Positions 1-6,803 of a stretch of 11,828 bases of DNA are shown piece after piece. The position numbers and the translations under genes are program-made. Location of the stretch: assembly GCA_905234775.1 (NCBI GenBank), contig CAJOJC010000055.1:1-11828 (forward strand), given 5' to 3'. A model generated the notes under the pieces. The model had not been told where the DNA came from and made no database searches. It saw only the letters and a list, made by a program, of their open reading frames with translations. Position 1 is the first letter of the stretch; the number at the start of each line of letters is the position of its first letter. Source of the stretch: an uncultured Bacteroidales bacterium (GTDB lineage: Bacteria > Bacteroidota > Bacteroidia > Bacteroidales > UBA932).

Positions 1-53
1 CGCGAGGAGTAACCGCGGACCGCTAGAACTGTCTCTCCCGTCCCGGCGGAATG

Positions 54-82
54 AAAAAGACCGGCCAGATGGTCGGTCTTTT
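54..82 (-). terminator. Rho-independent terminator of rpsU, possibly bidirectional
   Basis: Arms 55-66 (AAAAGACCGGCC) and 71-82 (GGTCGGTCTTTT) pair around a 4-nt loop with one imperfect position. That position is a G.U wobble if transcribed on plus and an A.C mismatch on minus. On the minus strand the hairpin lies about 18 nt after the rpsU stop and ends in five U residues (58-54). On the plus strand it ends in UUUU, so it may also stop a gene arriving from left of the window. Confidence 0.8.
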
Positions 83-99
83 ATGTAATCAAGAGGTGA

Positions 100-294
100 T
101 TACTGATCCTCCTCGAGGCGGAGATGCTGTACGTAGATAGCCTTCATCTTCGCGACACGGCGCTTGACAGAGGGCTTCTCGAAAGTCTTGCGGGCACGCA
201 TCTCACGGACTGCACCCGTCTTCTCGAACTTTCTCTTGAATTTCTTAAGAGCGCGCTCGATATTCTCGCCTTCCTTAACCTGTACGATGATCAT
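100..294 (-). CDS. rpsU: 30S ribosomal protein bS21
   Basis: This 64-residue basic protein opens with MIIVQVKEGENIERALKKFK and has the bS21 core with KTFEKPSVKRR at residues 36-46. bS21 binds the small-subunit platform near the 3' end of 16S rRNA. In Bacteroidota ribosomes, bS21, bS18 and bS6 form a pocket that hides the anti-Shine-Dalgarno sequence, so most mRNAs are read without SD pairing. Tyr54 (in KAIYVQHLRL) sits at a position I recall being implicated in that contact in Flavobacterium. The gene has its own promoter and terminator and is monocistronic. Its start ATG (294-292) follows a very strong SD (302-312), which no other gene in this window has. That fits autoregulation by free anti-SD on ribosomes lacking bS21. 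The identity is secure; the autoregulation is inferred from family knowledge. Confidence 0.97.
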   Translation of the reverse strand: MIIVQVKEGENIERALKKFKRKFEKTGAVREMRARKTFEKPSVKRRVAKMKAIYVQHLRLEEDQ

Positions 295-312
295 TCCTTA
301 TACCACCTCCTT
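295..312 (-). promoter_or_regulatory. Strong Shine-Dalgarno upstream of rpsU
   Basis: The minus strand reads AAGGAGGTGGTATAAGGA directly before the ATG. AAGGAGGTG is complementary to the usual 16S 3' end (CACCUCCUU), and GGAGG ends 11 nt from the start codon. A second purine run, AAGGA, abuts the ATG. All other starts I checked here lack an SD. Confidence 0.85.
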
Positions 313-331
313 TTTCTTCAAAAATGGACTG

Positions 332-361
332 CAAAGGTAGACATTTTTTCGTAAATCCAAA
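332..361 (-). promoter_or_regulatory. rpsU promoter (Bacteroidetes -7/-33 type)
   Basis: On the minus strand, TACCTTTG (339-332) matches the TAnnTTTG -7 consensus. TTTG (361-358) lies 18 nt upstream as a -33 element. Transcription starting about 6 nt downstream would give a leader of roughly 30 nt that contains the SD. Confidence 0.7.
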
Positions 362-370
362 ATTTCTGGC

Positions 371-378
371 TAATTTTA
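371..378 (+). promoter_or_regulatory. Possible -7 element of the histidine phosphatase gene
   Basis: TAATTTTA differs from TAnnTTTG only at the final base and ends 6 nt before the ATG at 385. Use of this element would give an almost leaderless mRNA. I see no clear -33 TTTG at the usual distance, so the call is tentative. Confidence 0.35.
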
Positions 379-384
379 CTTGTT

Positions 385-1653
385 ATGAAAAAAATCGCCC
401 TTCTGATAAGTTTCCTGCTGATCGGCTTCGCGGCCGCCTCGCAGAACAAGGCACAGGAAGATTCAATCCTTGCCGCCAACCCTAACCGCATTTATGGATA
501 CAACGACGTAATCCGTCCGGAAGAATTCGAAGCTCCCAGTAAGCCGCCGAAGGGCTACGAGCCTTTCTATATCGCGCATTACGGGCGCCATGGCTCTCGC
601 TTCGCCTGGAACAGCCAGACCTACACCTGGATAGATGATGTCCTGACCGCCCAGCGTGAAAAAGACAATCTTACGGAACTCGGACTGAAACTTCAGGAAG
701 CCTACAAACCTTTCGCACAACTTTGTACTCCTCAGACTGGCGATCTTACCCGCAAGGGCTGGAACCAACACAACGCGATTGCAAAACACATGTATAAGAG
801 CTATCCCAAGCTCTTCAAGCGCAACCCTAAGATCTTCGCCGCATCGAGTTCGTCTCACAGGGCGATGATGAGTATGACAGCTTTCTGCGTAGGCCTCAAG
901 GAATGCGACCCTAAGCTGGATGTCTATGCCCAGATGTCTTCGATGTACTTCGACGACTGCATCCCCGAGTCCGGCTCGAACCCCAACAAGCTCGGCCCTC
1001 AGGACAGGCTGCCCCGTGAACATGCAGCCGAGACCGGCGCTTATACCGATAAACTGGTAGACATAGAAAAAATCGCAAAGAGGATTTTCAAGGATCCCGA
1101 AGCCGCGCTAGGAACGAAGAGAGACTCGTTCATCTACGAACTGAACATGGCCTATATCGGTCTGAACAGCCTTGATTTCGAGGTTACGCTGCCCGAGGTC
1201 TTTACCTTCGAAGAGTTCAAGGGCTTCTACCTCAGCGACTGCGTCTACTTCTATAACTCCATGACCGACGCCCTCGACTATGGCGCCCTTATCAAGAGAC
1301 TTGTCGAGTCTGCAGACGAAGCTCTGGCGGAAAACCGCCCGAGCGTTAAGCTCCGCTTCGGCCACGACTATATCCTGGACCGCTACCTCTCCCTTGCCGG
1401 TATTAACAACTTCGGAAAGGAAATTCCCTCGATCGACTATGCTTATGTCTATTATCCGGTCAGGGATGTCCCGATGGGCTGCAACGTCCAGTTCGTCTTC
1501 TACAAGTCAAAGAAATCACCTGAGGTCCTGGTGAAGGTGGTGCTGAATGGAAAGGAAGGAACCCTCCCCGTCACTCCCGTCGAAGGACACTATTATAAAT
1601 GGTCAGACTATAAGGACTATCTGACCGAAACGGTTATTTCTAAACTGAAATAA
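385..1653 (+). CDS. Secreted histidine acid phosphatase (histidine phosphatase superfamily, branch 2)
   Basis: This 422-residue protein hydrolyses phosphomonoesters, probably in the periplasm or at the cell surface. The N-terminus is a signal peptide (MKKIALLISFLLIGFAAASQ, cleavage near residue 19-20). The catalytic RHGSR motif is at residues 68-72, with His69 as the phospho-acceptor and the flanking arginines binding phosphate. A second conserved arginine is probably R159 in SSSHRAMMS. The late HD motif (H327-D328 in RFGHDY) is the usual proton donor pair, as in AppA-type phytases and acid phosphatases, not the HAE of MINPP enzymes. Length matches the family. The start codon lies just after a weak -7 element, with no SD. 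It is divergent from rpsU and convergent with the antiporter gene, 16 nt between stops. Substrate (phytate, sugar phosphate or other) cannot be told from sequence. Confidence 0.88.
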   Translation: MKKIALLISFLLIGFAAASQNKAQEDSILAANPNRIYGYNDVIRPEEFEAPSKPPKGYEPFYIAHYGRHGSRFAWNSQTYTWIDDVLTAQREKDNLTELGLKLQEAYKPFAQLCTPQTGDLTRKGWNQHNAIAKHMYKSYPKLFKRNPKIFAASSSSHRAMMSMTAFCVGLKECDPKLDVYAQMSSMYFDDCIPESGSNPNKLGPQDRLPREHAAETGAYTDKLVDIEKIAKRIFKDPEAALGTKRDSFIYELNMAYIGLNSLDFEVTLPEVFTFEEFKGFYLSDCVYFYNSMTDALDYGALIKRLVESADEALAENRPSVKLRFGHDYILDRYLSLAGINNFGKEIPSIDYAYVYYPVRDVPMGCNVQFVFYKSKKSPEVLVKVVLNGKEGTLPVTPVEGHYYKWSDYKDYLTETVISKLK

Positions 1654-1669
1654 ATCCTCCCCGAAGTAA

Positions 1670-3913
1670 CTATTTAAGCCAGTCGCAGGAGCTCTTTGCG
1701 CCTGCGATCCAGACCGTGTCGCCTTCCTCGAATACATATTCTGGAAGGGGATTGGTCGTGAACTCGGATCCATGCAGGACGCTGATCACCAGGCAGTGAT
1801 AGTCGCGCAGTTTACAGCTGCGGAGGGTCTTGCCGGTCATGTATGAGTTCTTCCGGAGAACTATCGGAATCACGGTGAAGTCTTCGTCGGCCCCGGCGGG
1901 AACCGGCTGCTCGGCGTCGGCAAGCATGCCGTGCATGGCTTCCAGCTGCTCTGCAGTGCCGACGACGAGCAGCTCGTCGCCGGGGAAGATCACCACATCA
2001 CTCCGGGGGATGGTGATGCTGGACTGGCCGCGCACTATCTTGATGACATTGGCACCCGTGTTGAGCCTGAAATGGGCGTCGCCCAGTTTAATGCCGGCGA
2101 AGCTTGAGTTCTGGGACACGACCATGGACTCGATCTTGACGTTGTATGCCGCCATCTTCTTCCTGACCGACGATGAAACCGGCTTCTTTCGGGCTTCGTC
2201 CTCCTCTTTCTCGTTGAGGTTCGCGAGGAACCGGTTTTCGAGCGAAGACGAGTGCCTTATGAAGTATCGGGCGACTACCAGGAACAGCGCGCCGGCCACC
2301 AGAATCAGGACGATGTTCCAGCCTGCCAGCTCGAAGTGGGAGGAAACCACAGCCGCGATCACGCCCACGGCGAGGAACGCCCGCAGCAGGATGAGGCCGA
2401 GAATCGGCCATTTGTTGCCGTCTTTCTCGCGCAGCAATTTCCCGGCGGACTGGCTGATCGAGCCGGATGAGACGCCGAGTCCGTAGATGAACGGCGACAT
2501 CAGCAGCAGGGTGATTCCGACCGTGACCAGGTTGTGGACGAAGTCGGTCCAGAGCGTGAAGTATTTGTACAGCGCCGGCTCCAGGACCGTGCGCGAGAGA
2601 ATCGCGATTGCCAAAATGATGACGCCGTAGAGAACGATACGGATCACGTACGCCTTTATGAGCTTTTTCCACTCGCTCTGCTCGGCTACGGTCGTCTTTT
2701 CCTCCGTGGGCTCGAAGGCCTTTAGCCAGCGGTCCGGGAGCTTGCGGAGAAGCAACTGGTAGGCCGGCCCTGCGAGCTTGATCATATACGGGGTCGTGAA
2801 GGTAGTAATCACGGACACGGCGATAATGATCGGGTAGATGAAGTCGCGCATCACTCCGAGCGATACTCCTACGCTTGCGATGATGAAGCCGAATTCGCCG
2901 AGCTGCGCGAGGCTGAAGCCGGTGTGAACGCCGTTCTCCAGGCCCTTGCGGGTGAGGATGATTCCGGCGGCGGAGAAAACGATATGAGTAAGGTAGACGA
3001 CCAGAACAAGTATCAGTACGATATACCAGTATTTCCCGATTACCGACGGCGAAATCATCATACCAACCGACACGAAGAAAATAGCGCCGAACAGGTCCTT
3101 AATCGGGCTGACTATCTTCATGATGTGTTCGCTCTCTATCGTTTCCGCAAGGATGGAGCCCATGACGAATGCGCCCAGAGCGGAGGAGAATCCTACTGCG
3201 GACGCGAGGGTGACCATTCCGAAACACAGGCCTATACAGACGATTAGCAGAATTTCATCGTTAATCCAGCGCTTCGCCTTTTTAAGTAGCGTAGGTATCA
3301 CATAGATTCCCACCAGGAACCACAGGATAAGGAAGAAGGCCAGCTTGCCGAGGTTGAATAGCATCTCGCCGCCGGCGAACTTGTTCGACACGGCCATCGT
3401 CGAGAGCAGCACCATCAAAAGGATCGCGATCAGGTCTTCGACGACGAGCGTGCCGAACACCATGCCGGCATAAGGCTTGTTTTTCAGCCCCATCTCGTCG
3501 AAGGACTTGAGGACTACGGTAGTCGAGCTCATCGACAGAAGTCCTGCGAGGAAAACGCTTTCCATCGTGGACCACGACAGGGCCTGGCCCACTATAAAGC
3601 CGAGTATGAATACTCCAAGGAATTTGGTCCCGGCGGTCACGAGGGCAGACGAGCCCACCTTCAGCAGTTTCTTGAAACTGAACTCCAGACCCAGGGCGAA
3701 CATGAGGAAGATAACACCGATCTCAGACCACTGATTGACCGCTTCCTGGCTCGAGATGCCGGGGAAGAAGTCGATGTTGGGGCCGACCAGGAAACCGGCT
3801 ATGATGTAGCCGAGAATCAGGGGCTGCTTCAGCGCCTTGGATATGATAGCGAACACGCCGGCCGACACGAGAATGACGGCAAGGTCGCGTACGAGGTTCA
3901 GTTCATCAGACAT
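1670..3913 (-). CDS. CPA2-family cation:proton antiporter with two C-terminal TrkA_C domains
   Basis: This 747-residue inner-membrane protein probably exchanges K+ or Na+ for H+ (KefB/KefC-like). Residues 8-390 form the antiporter core of about 12 helices, with VVEDL (E159-D160) and SLAQLGEFGF (334-343), both characteristic of CPA2 transporters. A second membrane block of about four helices (421-440, 458-480, 502-524, 531-551) follows and I cannot assign it. Two cytosolic TrkA_C (RCK_C) domains then occur in tandem, about residues 590-665 and 678-746, ending in GDELLVVG and GDTVWIAGA. There is no RCK_N Rossmann domain, unlike KefC, so NAD(H) gating is unlikely. The ATG at 3913 overlaps the end of the GSCFA gene by 8 nt (ATGTCTGA), which suggests translational coupling. 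The family is certain; the ion is not. Confidence 0.92.
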   Translation of the reverse strand: MSDELNLVRDLAVILVSAGVFAIISKALKQPLILGYIIAGFLVGPNIDFFPGISSQEAVNQWSEIGVIFLMFALGLEFSFKKLLKVGSSALVTAGTKFLGVFILGFIVGQALSWSTMESVFLAGLLSMSSTTVVLKSFDEMGLKNKPYAGMVFGTLVVEDLIAILLMVLLSTMAVSNKFAGGEMLFNLGKLAFFLILWFLVGIYVIPTLLKKAKRWINDEILLIVCIGLCFGMVTLASAVGFSSALGAFVMGSILAETIESEHIMKIVSPIKDLFGAIFFVSVGMMISPSVIGKYWYIVLILVLVVYLTHIVFSAAGIILTRKGLENGVHTGFSLAQLGEFGFIIASVGVSLGVMRDFIYPIIIAVSVITTFTTPYMIKLAGPAYQLLLRKLPDRWLKAFEPTEEKTTVAEQSEWKKLIKAYVIRIVLYGVIILAIAILSRTVLEPALYKYFTLWTDFVHNLVTVGITLLLMSPFIYGLGVSSGSISQSAGKLLREKDGNKWPILGLILLRAFLAVGVIAAVVSSHFELAGWNIVLILVAGALFLVVARYFIRHSSSLENRFLANLNEKEEDEARKKPVSSSVRKKMAAYNVKIESMVVSQNSSFAGIKLGDAHFRLNTGANVIKIVRGQSSITIPRSDVVIFPGDELLVVGTAEQLEAMHGMLADAEQPVPAGADEDFTVIPIVLRKNSYMTGKTLRSCKLRDYHCLVISVLHGSEFTTNPLPEYVFEEGDTVWIAGAKSSCDWLK

Positions 3914-4736
3914 TGGGACGATGTTTAAGGGTTTTAGCCATGCGCTCGTTTTCGGCTATCGTCTCGCGCTCTTCGGGCAGGGCGGCGGAATCCAGCAGAC
4001 GCTCCCACAGTATCTGAACCGCGGCCGGGCTCGGATGGACGAGGTCATCGGCATAGAAACGGTAGTCGCGCAGCTCGTCATGGACAATTTCGAACGCGGG
4101 GAAGCAGGTCGCGCCCTGAAGCCCGAGTTGAAGGGTCGCCTTTCCGAGCGTGTTCTCGCGCGGGTCGCCTCCCTGGCGGATGGGGCATACCATCCACACG
4201 AACTGCTTGTCCGGGTGTGCGTGCGTTATTCGCTCGACCGCGCCATGGACTTCGTCCACGCCGATCAGACGGCGGGTGAATTCGGAGGCCGGGCGCTTGA
4301 GGCAGTTGGCGACCACCCGTCCGCCGCGCTCCCACACCCATGCGCTGTACAGGATCACGACGACCCTGCTCGCCTCGCGCCAGAACTTCGCTGCTTCGGC
4401 GAGTTTGGCGTTGGCGCCGGCAAGGAACTCGTCTGCTGTAGGGCGGGCGAACTTCGTATAATGTTCGAACGAGCAGACGAGTTCGCTCCCGGCGCCCATC
4501 CTGACGCAGTCCGCGGTGGTAAACGGTTCCGCGCTGTCCAGCCGCCCTATGGCGTTTTCGATCGAGAGCGGGTTGTACATGGTTCCGAAAGGATTGACCA
4601 TGGTCGCGAATCCCGCGTCCGCGAACTTCTGCCCGAGGTCGTCTGACAGGCAGCTCCCGAGCACGACTACCTTGTCCTTAAGGCTGATGCCGAAAGGAAG
4701 GCGCGGGGAGGGGACGGGAGTCGTCAGTTTGACCAT
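3906..4736 (-). CDS. GSCFA-domain protein (SGNH-like fold)
   Basis: This 276-residue protein has the signature GSCLSDDLGQKFADAGF near residues 26-43 and NPFGTMYNPLSIENAIGRL just after. FYADDLVHPS near the C-terminal end supplies the Asp and His expected in an SGNH-hydrolase-like catalytic block. The family is common in Bacteroidota and its substrate is unknown. The namesake motif is GSCLS here, not GSCFA. I chose the ATG at 4736 (MVKLTTPVP): the longer frame begins at a TTG at 4754 that lies upstream of and partly under the -7 element (4750-4743), so it could not be on the mRNA. The ATG is 6 nt from that element, so the mRNA is probably leaderless. It is the first gene of a pair with the antiporter. 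No signal peptide is seen, so it is likely cytoplasmic. Confidence 0.88.
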   Translation of the reverse strand: MVKLTTPVPSPRLPFGISLKDKVVVLGSCLSDDLGQKFADAGFATMVNPFGTMYNPLSIENAIGRLDSAEPFTTADCVRMGAGSELVCSFEHYTKFARPTADEFLAGANAKLAEAAKFWREASRVVVILYSAWVWERGGRVVANCLKRPASEFTRRLIGVDEVHGAVERITHAHPDKQFVWMVCPIRQGGDPRENTLGKATLQLGLQGATCFPAFEIVHDELRDYRFYADDLVHPSPAAVQILWERLLDSAALPEERETIAENERMAKTLKHRPNV

Positions 4737-4740
4737 ATAT

Positions 4741-4771
4741 CGCAAAGATAACAATTCTTACTATCTTTGCG
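4741..4771. promoter_or_regulatory. Back-to-back divergent promoters forming a perfect inverted repeat
   Basis: CGCAAAGATA (4741-4750) and TATCTTTGCG (4762-4771) are perfect reverse complements with 11 nt between them. Each arm holds a consensus -7 element, TATCTTTG. The left one reads minus toward the GSCFA gene (ATG at 4736, 6 nt away). The right one reads plus toward the sirtuin (ATG at 4775, 5 nt away). Neither has a recognisable -33 element at 17-23 nt, and each -33 position would fall in or beyond the other promoter's start region. Confidence 0.75.
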
Positions 4772-4774
4772 TAC

Positions 4775-5479
4775 ATGAAGAAGCGAATAGCAGTACTCAC
4801 GGGCGCAGGAGTGAGCGCCGAAAGCGGCCTGTCGACCTACCGCGACAACGGCGGCCTTTGGGATAACTACGATCCCATGGAGGTCGCTTCGGCCGATGGT
4901 TGGGCGCGCAATCCCGGACTCGTGCTGGACTTTTACAACATGCAGCGCGAACACCTCCGCGAGGTCCGGCCCAACGACGCTCACCGCCTGATAGCGCAGC
5001 TCGAGGACCGCTTCATAGTGGATGTTATCACCCAGAATGTGGATAATCTCCACGAACGCGCCGGCAGCTCCCATGTCGTCCATCTCCATGGCGAAGTGAC
5101 CAAAATCCGCCCTGAGAATACGTGCAACGAGTTCGACGGCTTCAGCGAGAAATACGTCGTGGACTGCGGCTATGAGCATGTATCGCTCGGAGACAAGGCG
5201 CCGAACGGGGCGCAGTACCGGCCACATATCGTCTTTTTTGGCGAGGCCGTTCCCAAGATGGAAGTGGCGATCGACCTGGTCGCAAAGGCAGATATCGTGT
5301 TGATTGTCGGTACCTCCCTTCAGGTTTACCCTGCCGCCGGCCTGTACCGCTTCTCGAACCCGGATGCCCCGGTTTGGATTATCGACCCCGGCGATGTAGC
5401 CGTACATGATCCGAGGTTGAAACACATCCGCGCAGTGGCTACCGAGGGCATGAAAGAATTTATTGAGAAATGCGTTTAG
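4775..5479 (+). CDS. cobB: Sir2-family NAD-dependent protein deacylase (CobB-like sirtuin)
   Basis: This 234-residue cytoplasmic enzyme removes acyl groups from lysine, using NAD+. The Rossmann motif TGAGVSAESGLSTYRDNGG is at residues 9-27, TQNVDNLHERAGS at 86-98, and the catalytic histidine is H105 in HLHGE. GTSLQVYPAAGL (179-190) is the second NAD-contact loop. Length fits compact bacterial class III sirtuins. The zinc-binding CxxC pairs are absent: the only cysteines are C117, C131 and C233. Class III enzymes carry YxxR for succinyl or malonyl specificity (Y92/R95 in E. coli CobB); here the segment is FYNMQREHL, so Q57 stands where Arg is expected, with R58 one residue later. Transcription probably starts at or beside the ATG. 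The stop overlaps the next gene by 10 nt. Confidence 0.93.
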   Translation: MKKRIAVLTGAGVSAESGLSTYRDNGGLWDNYDPMEVASADGWARNPGLVLDFYNMQREHLREVRPNDAHRLIAQLEDRFIVDVITQNVDNLHERAGSSHVVHLHGEVTKIRPENTCNEFDGFSEKYVVDCGYEHVSLGDKAPNGAQYRPHIVFFGEAVPKMEVAIDLVAKADIVLIVGTSLQVYPAAGLYRFSNPDAPVWIIDPGDVAVHDPRLKHIRAVATEGMKEFIEKCV

Positions 5480-6117
5480 ATAGGATATTATTGGCTCTGG
5501 CCGCAATTGCTGCGGCCTCATGTTGCGATCATCACAAACCGGACGAGCCCAAGCCCGAGGAGCCGAAGGTTTTGGAAGTCGATCTGGGACTATCTGTCGT
5601 GTGGTCAGACAGAAATGTGGGTGCAGCTGCGCCGGATAGCATAGGTGTGTACGTAGCATGGGGTGAGACGAAGGAGAAGGAAGATTATGTTTTAGCGACT
5701 TATCGTTTTTACTCTCCCGTCAACGGGGGACTCTACTTCGACTATAAGGGAGGCGATATCCTGAAGGCAGAAAATGATGCGGCGAGCGTTGTGTGGGGTT
5801 CGGATTGGCGTATGCCTACGAAGGAAGAATGGCAGGAACTCCTGGACAAGTGTACATGGACATGGATCTCCGAAGAGGGGCGGTCCGGGTACACGGTCGC
5901 CGGCCCCGGGGGCGGAAGTTTCTTCCTGCCTGCAGCCGGCTCCCGCGAAGGGACTGCCCTCAGCGGCCTCGGCTCGCTCGGCGCCTACTGGTCAGCCTCG
6001 CTCGGCTCCGGCCTCGACGAAAATGCCTGGGCTTTCAACTTCTCCGAGAACTCCTATTCTCTTATCTATATCGACCGCCCTTCCGGTTTCCAGATCAGGG
6101 CGGTACGCGCAAAGTAA
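5470..6117 (+). CDS. FISUMP-like domain lipoprotein
   Basis: This 215-residue protein has a short lipoprotein signal peptide ending AAASCC, with C18 (or C19) as the probable lipidated residue. An acidic, Pro-rich linker follows (DHHKPDEPKPEEPK, 20-33). Acid-rich residues right after the Cys act as surface-export signals in Bacteroidota lipoproteins. From about residue 36 a single globular domain runs to the end. Its motifs are DLGLSVVWSDRNVGA, WRMPTKEEWQELLDKC, FLPAAGSR, YWSAS and GFQIRAVR, the pattern of the Fibrobacter succinogenes major-paralogous (FISUMP) and related domains. The role is unknown; the fold is thought to be adhesin- or lectin-like. Its ATG overlaps the end of the sirtuin (ATGCGTTTAG). 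That coupling looks like gene packing, since the products act in different compartments. Confidence 0.8.
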   Translation: MRLDRILLALAAIAAASCCDHHKPDEPKPEEPKVLEVDLGLSVVWSDRNVGAAAPDSIGVYVAWGETKEKEDYVLATYRFYSPVNGGLYFDYKGGDILKAENDAASVVWGSDWRMPTKEEWQELLDKCTWTWISEEGRSGYTVAGPGGGSFFLPAAGSREGTALSGLGSLGAYWSASLGSGLDENAWAFNFSENSYSLIYIDRPSGFQIRAVRAK

Positions 6118-6137
6118 AATTTGTGTATCTTTGCGCG
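6106..6137 (+). promoter_or_regulatory. Promoter of the beta-barrel gene, within an inverted repeat
   Basis: TATCTTTG (6126-6133) is a consensus -7 element 17 nt before the ATG at 6151. CGCGCAAAG (6106-6114) and CTTTGCGCG (6129-6137) form a perfect 9-bp inverted repeat with a 14-nt spacer. It covers the end and stop codon of the lipoprotein gene and most of the -7 element. In RNA from the upstream gene it would form a hairpin without a U-tract. I see no -33 element. Confidence 0.55.
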
Positions 6138-6150
6138 CTCATTTTGAGAT

Positions 6151-6775
6151 ATGAAAAAGTTCATCACTATTGTGTCGGCAGTTCTACTGTCGGCTTTTAC
6201 CGTCGGAGCGCAGGAGTCAGGTTTCAGTAAATTCCTCAGTCAGATATGGTTCCCTACGGAGTTCGGCTATTCGTTCCCCTATTAAGAAGGGAATAAATCC
6301 CGGCCTTGTTACCAAGTTGGCTCTGGAGTGGCGCCAACACGACCAGAACGGGCTGTTTGTAAACGCTTATCTCGATACCCGTTACCTTACTTATAACGAT
6401 ATTGTTCCGGTAGGTTCCAACCTTACGGACGGAGATATGGTATACGACGATTTTCTCTTCGGAGTGGGTTATCGCTTCAAGATTTCAGATTCGTTCTGCC
6501 TCGCGGCATCCCTCCACGGAGGTCTCTCGAACGGAGAGTACCACACCATCAACCCTTCTGTAACCTATCCGGGAAAATTCTCACACGAAAGCATTTTTGT
6601 TAATCTTCCCGTCTCGAAGGCAACCGCAATGATTGAATACTACATCGACCCGAAGTTCTGCATCTTCCTGACAGGAGCTTACACTCAGCAGCTTTCCAGG
6701 AGTCCCTTGGCAGACACCTTCGGCGAAGACGGTTCCATCGCCCTCTCCCTGGGCTTCAACGCGACGTTATTTTAG
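6151..6775 (+). pseudogene. Frameshifted outer-membrane beta-barrel protein
   Basis: The first frame starts at ATG 6151 with a clean signal peptide (MKKFITIVSAVLLSAFTVGA, then Q) and reads 44 codons to FGYSFPY before a TAA at 6283-6285. The body continues one base later in frame, as IKKGINPGLVTKLALEWR, and runs to TAG 6773-6775. Joining the frames needs one base skipped in ccccta (6277-6282), which gives FGYSFPIKKGINPGL. The restored protein is about 208 residues, with alternating hydrophobic and aromatic strands, and ends LGFNATLF with the terminal Phe typical of outer-membrane barrels. I do not recognise the subfamily. The site is not a known programmed +1 slippery sequence, so a real mutation or a one-base sequencing error is more likely. 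In the latter case this is an intact gene. Confidence 0.8.
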
Positions 6776-6784
6776 GAAAATAAC

Positions 6785-6792
6785 TATATTTG
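6785..6792 (+). promoter_or_regulatory. tRNA-Leu promoter -7 element
   Basis: TATATTTG matches TAnnTTTG and lies 11 nt before the first base of the mature tRNA. It begins 10 nt after the stop of the beta-barrel frame. No -33 TTTG is obvious at 17-23 nt upstream. Confidence 0.6.
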
Positions 6793-6803
6793 CCCCACAA
6801 TCC

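Noticed and set aside
1..53. Possible C-terminal end of a plus-strand gene (cgc gag gag taa, stop at 10-12).
   Set aside because: Only three codons are visible and another frame stops nearby, so neither strand nor frame can be supported.
1654..1669. Bidirectional terminator between the two convergent stops.
   Set aside because: The 16-nt gap has no hairpin or U-tract in either direction.
3837..4646. Plus-strand open frame of 269 codons opposite the GSCFA and antiporter genes.
   Set aside because: The opposite strand carries both conserved families; no domain or start signal supports this frame.
4737..4754. Longer GSCFA start at a TTG (MLSLRYMVKL).
   Set aside because: The extra codons overlap the -7 promoter element and would not be transcribed; ATG 4736 is preferred.
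4724..5659. Long minus-strand open frame of 311 codons opposite the sirtuin.
   Set aside because: It is the antisense of a well-conserved sirtuin, has no recognisable domain or promoter, and reflects GC-rich codon bias.
6262..6290. Programmed +1 frameshift in the beta-barrel gene.
   Set aside because: TAT-TAA-G allows poor repairing of the P-site tRNA and matches no known shift site; mutation or sequence error is simpler.
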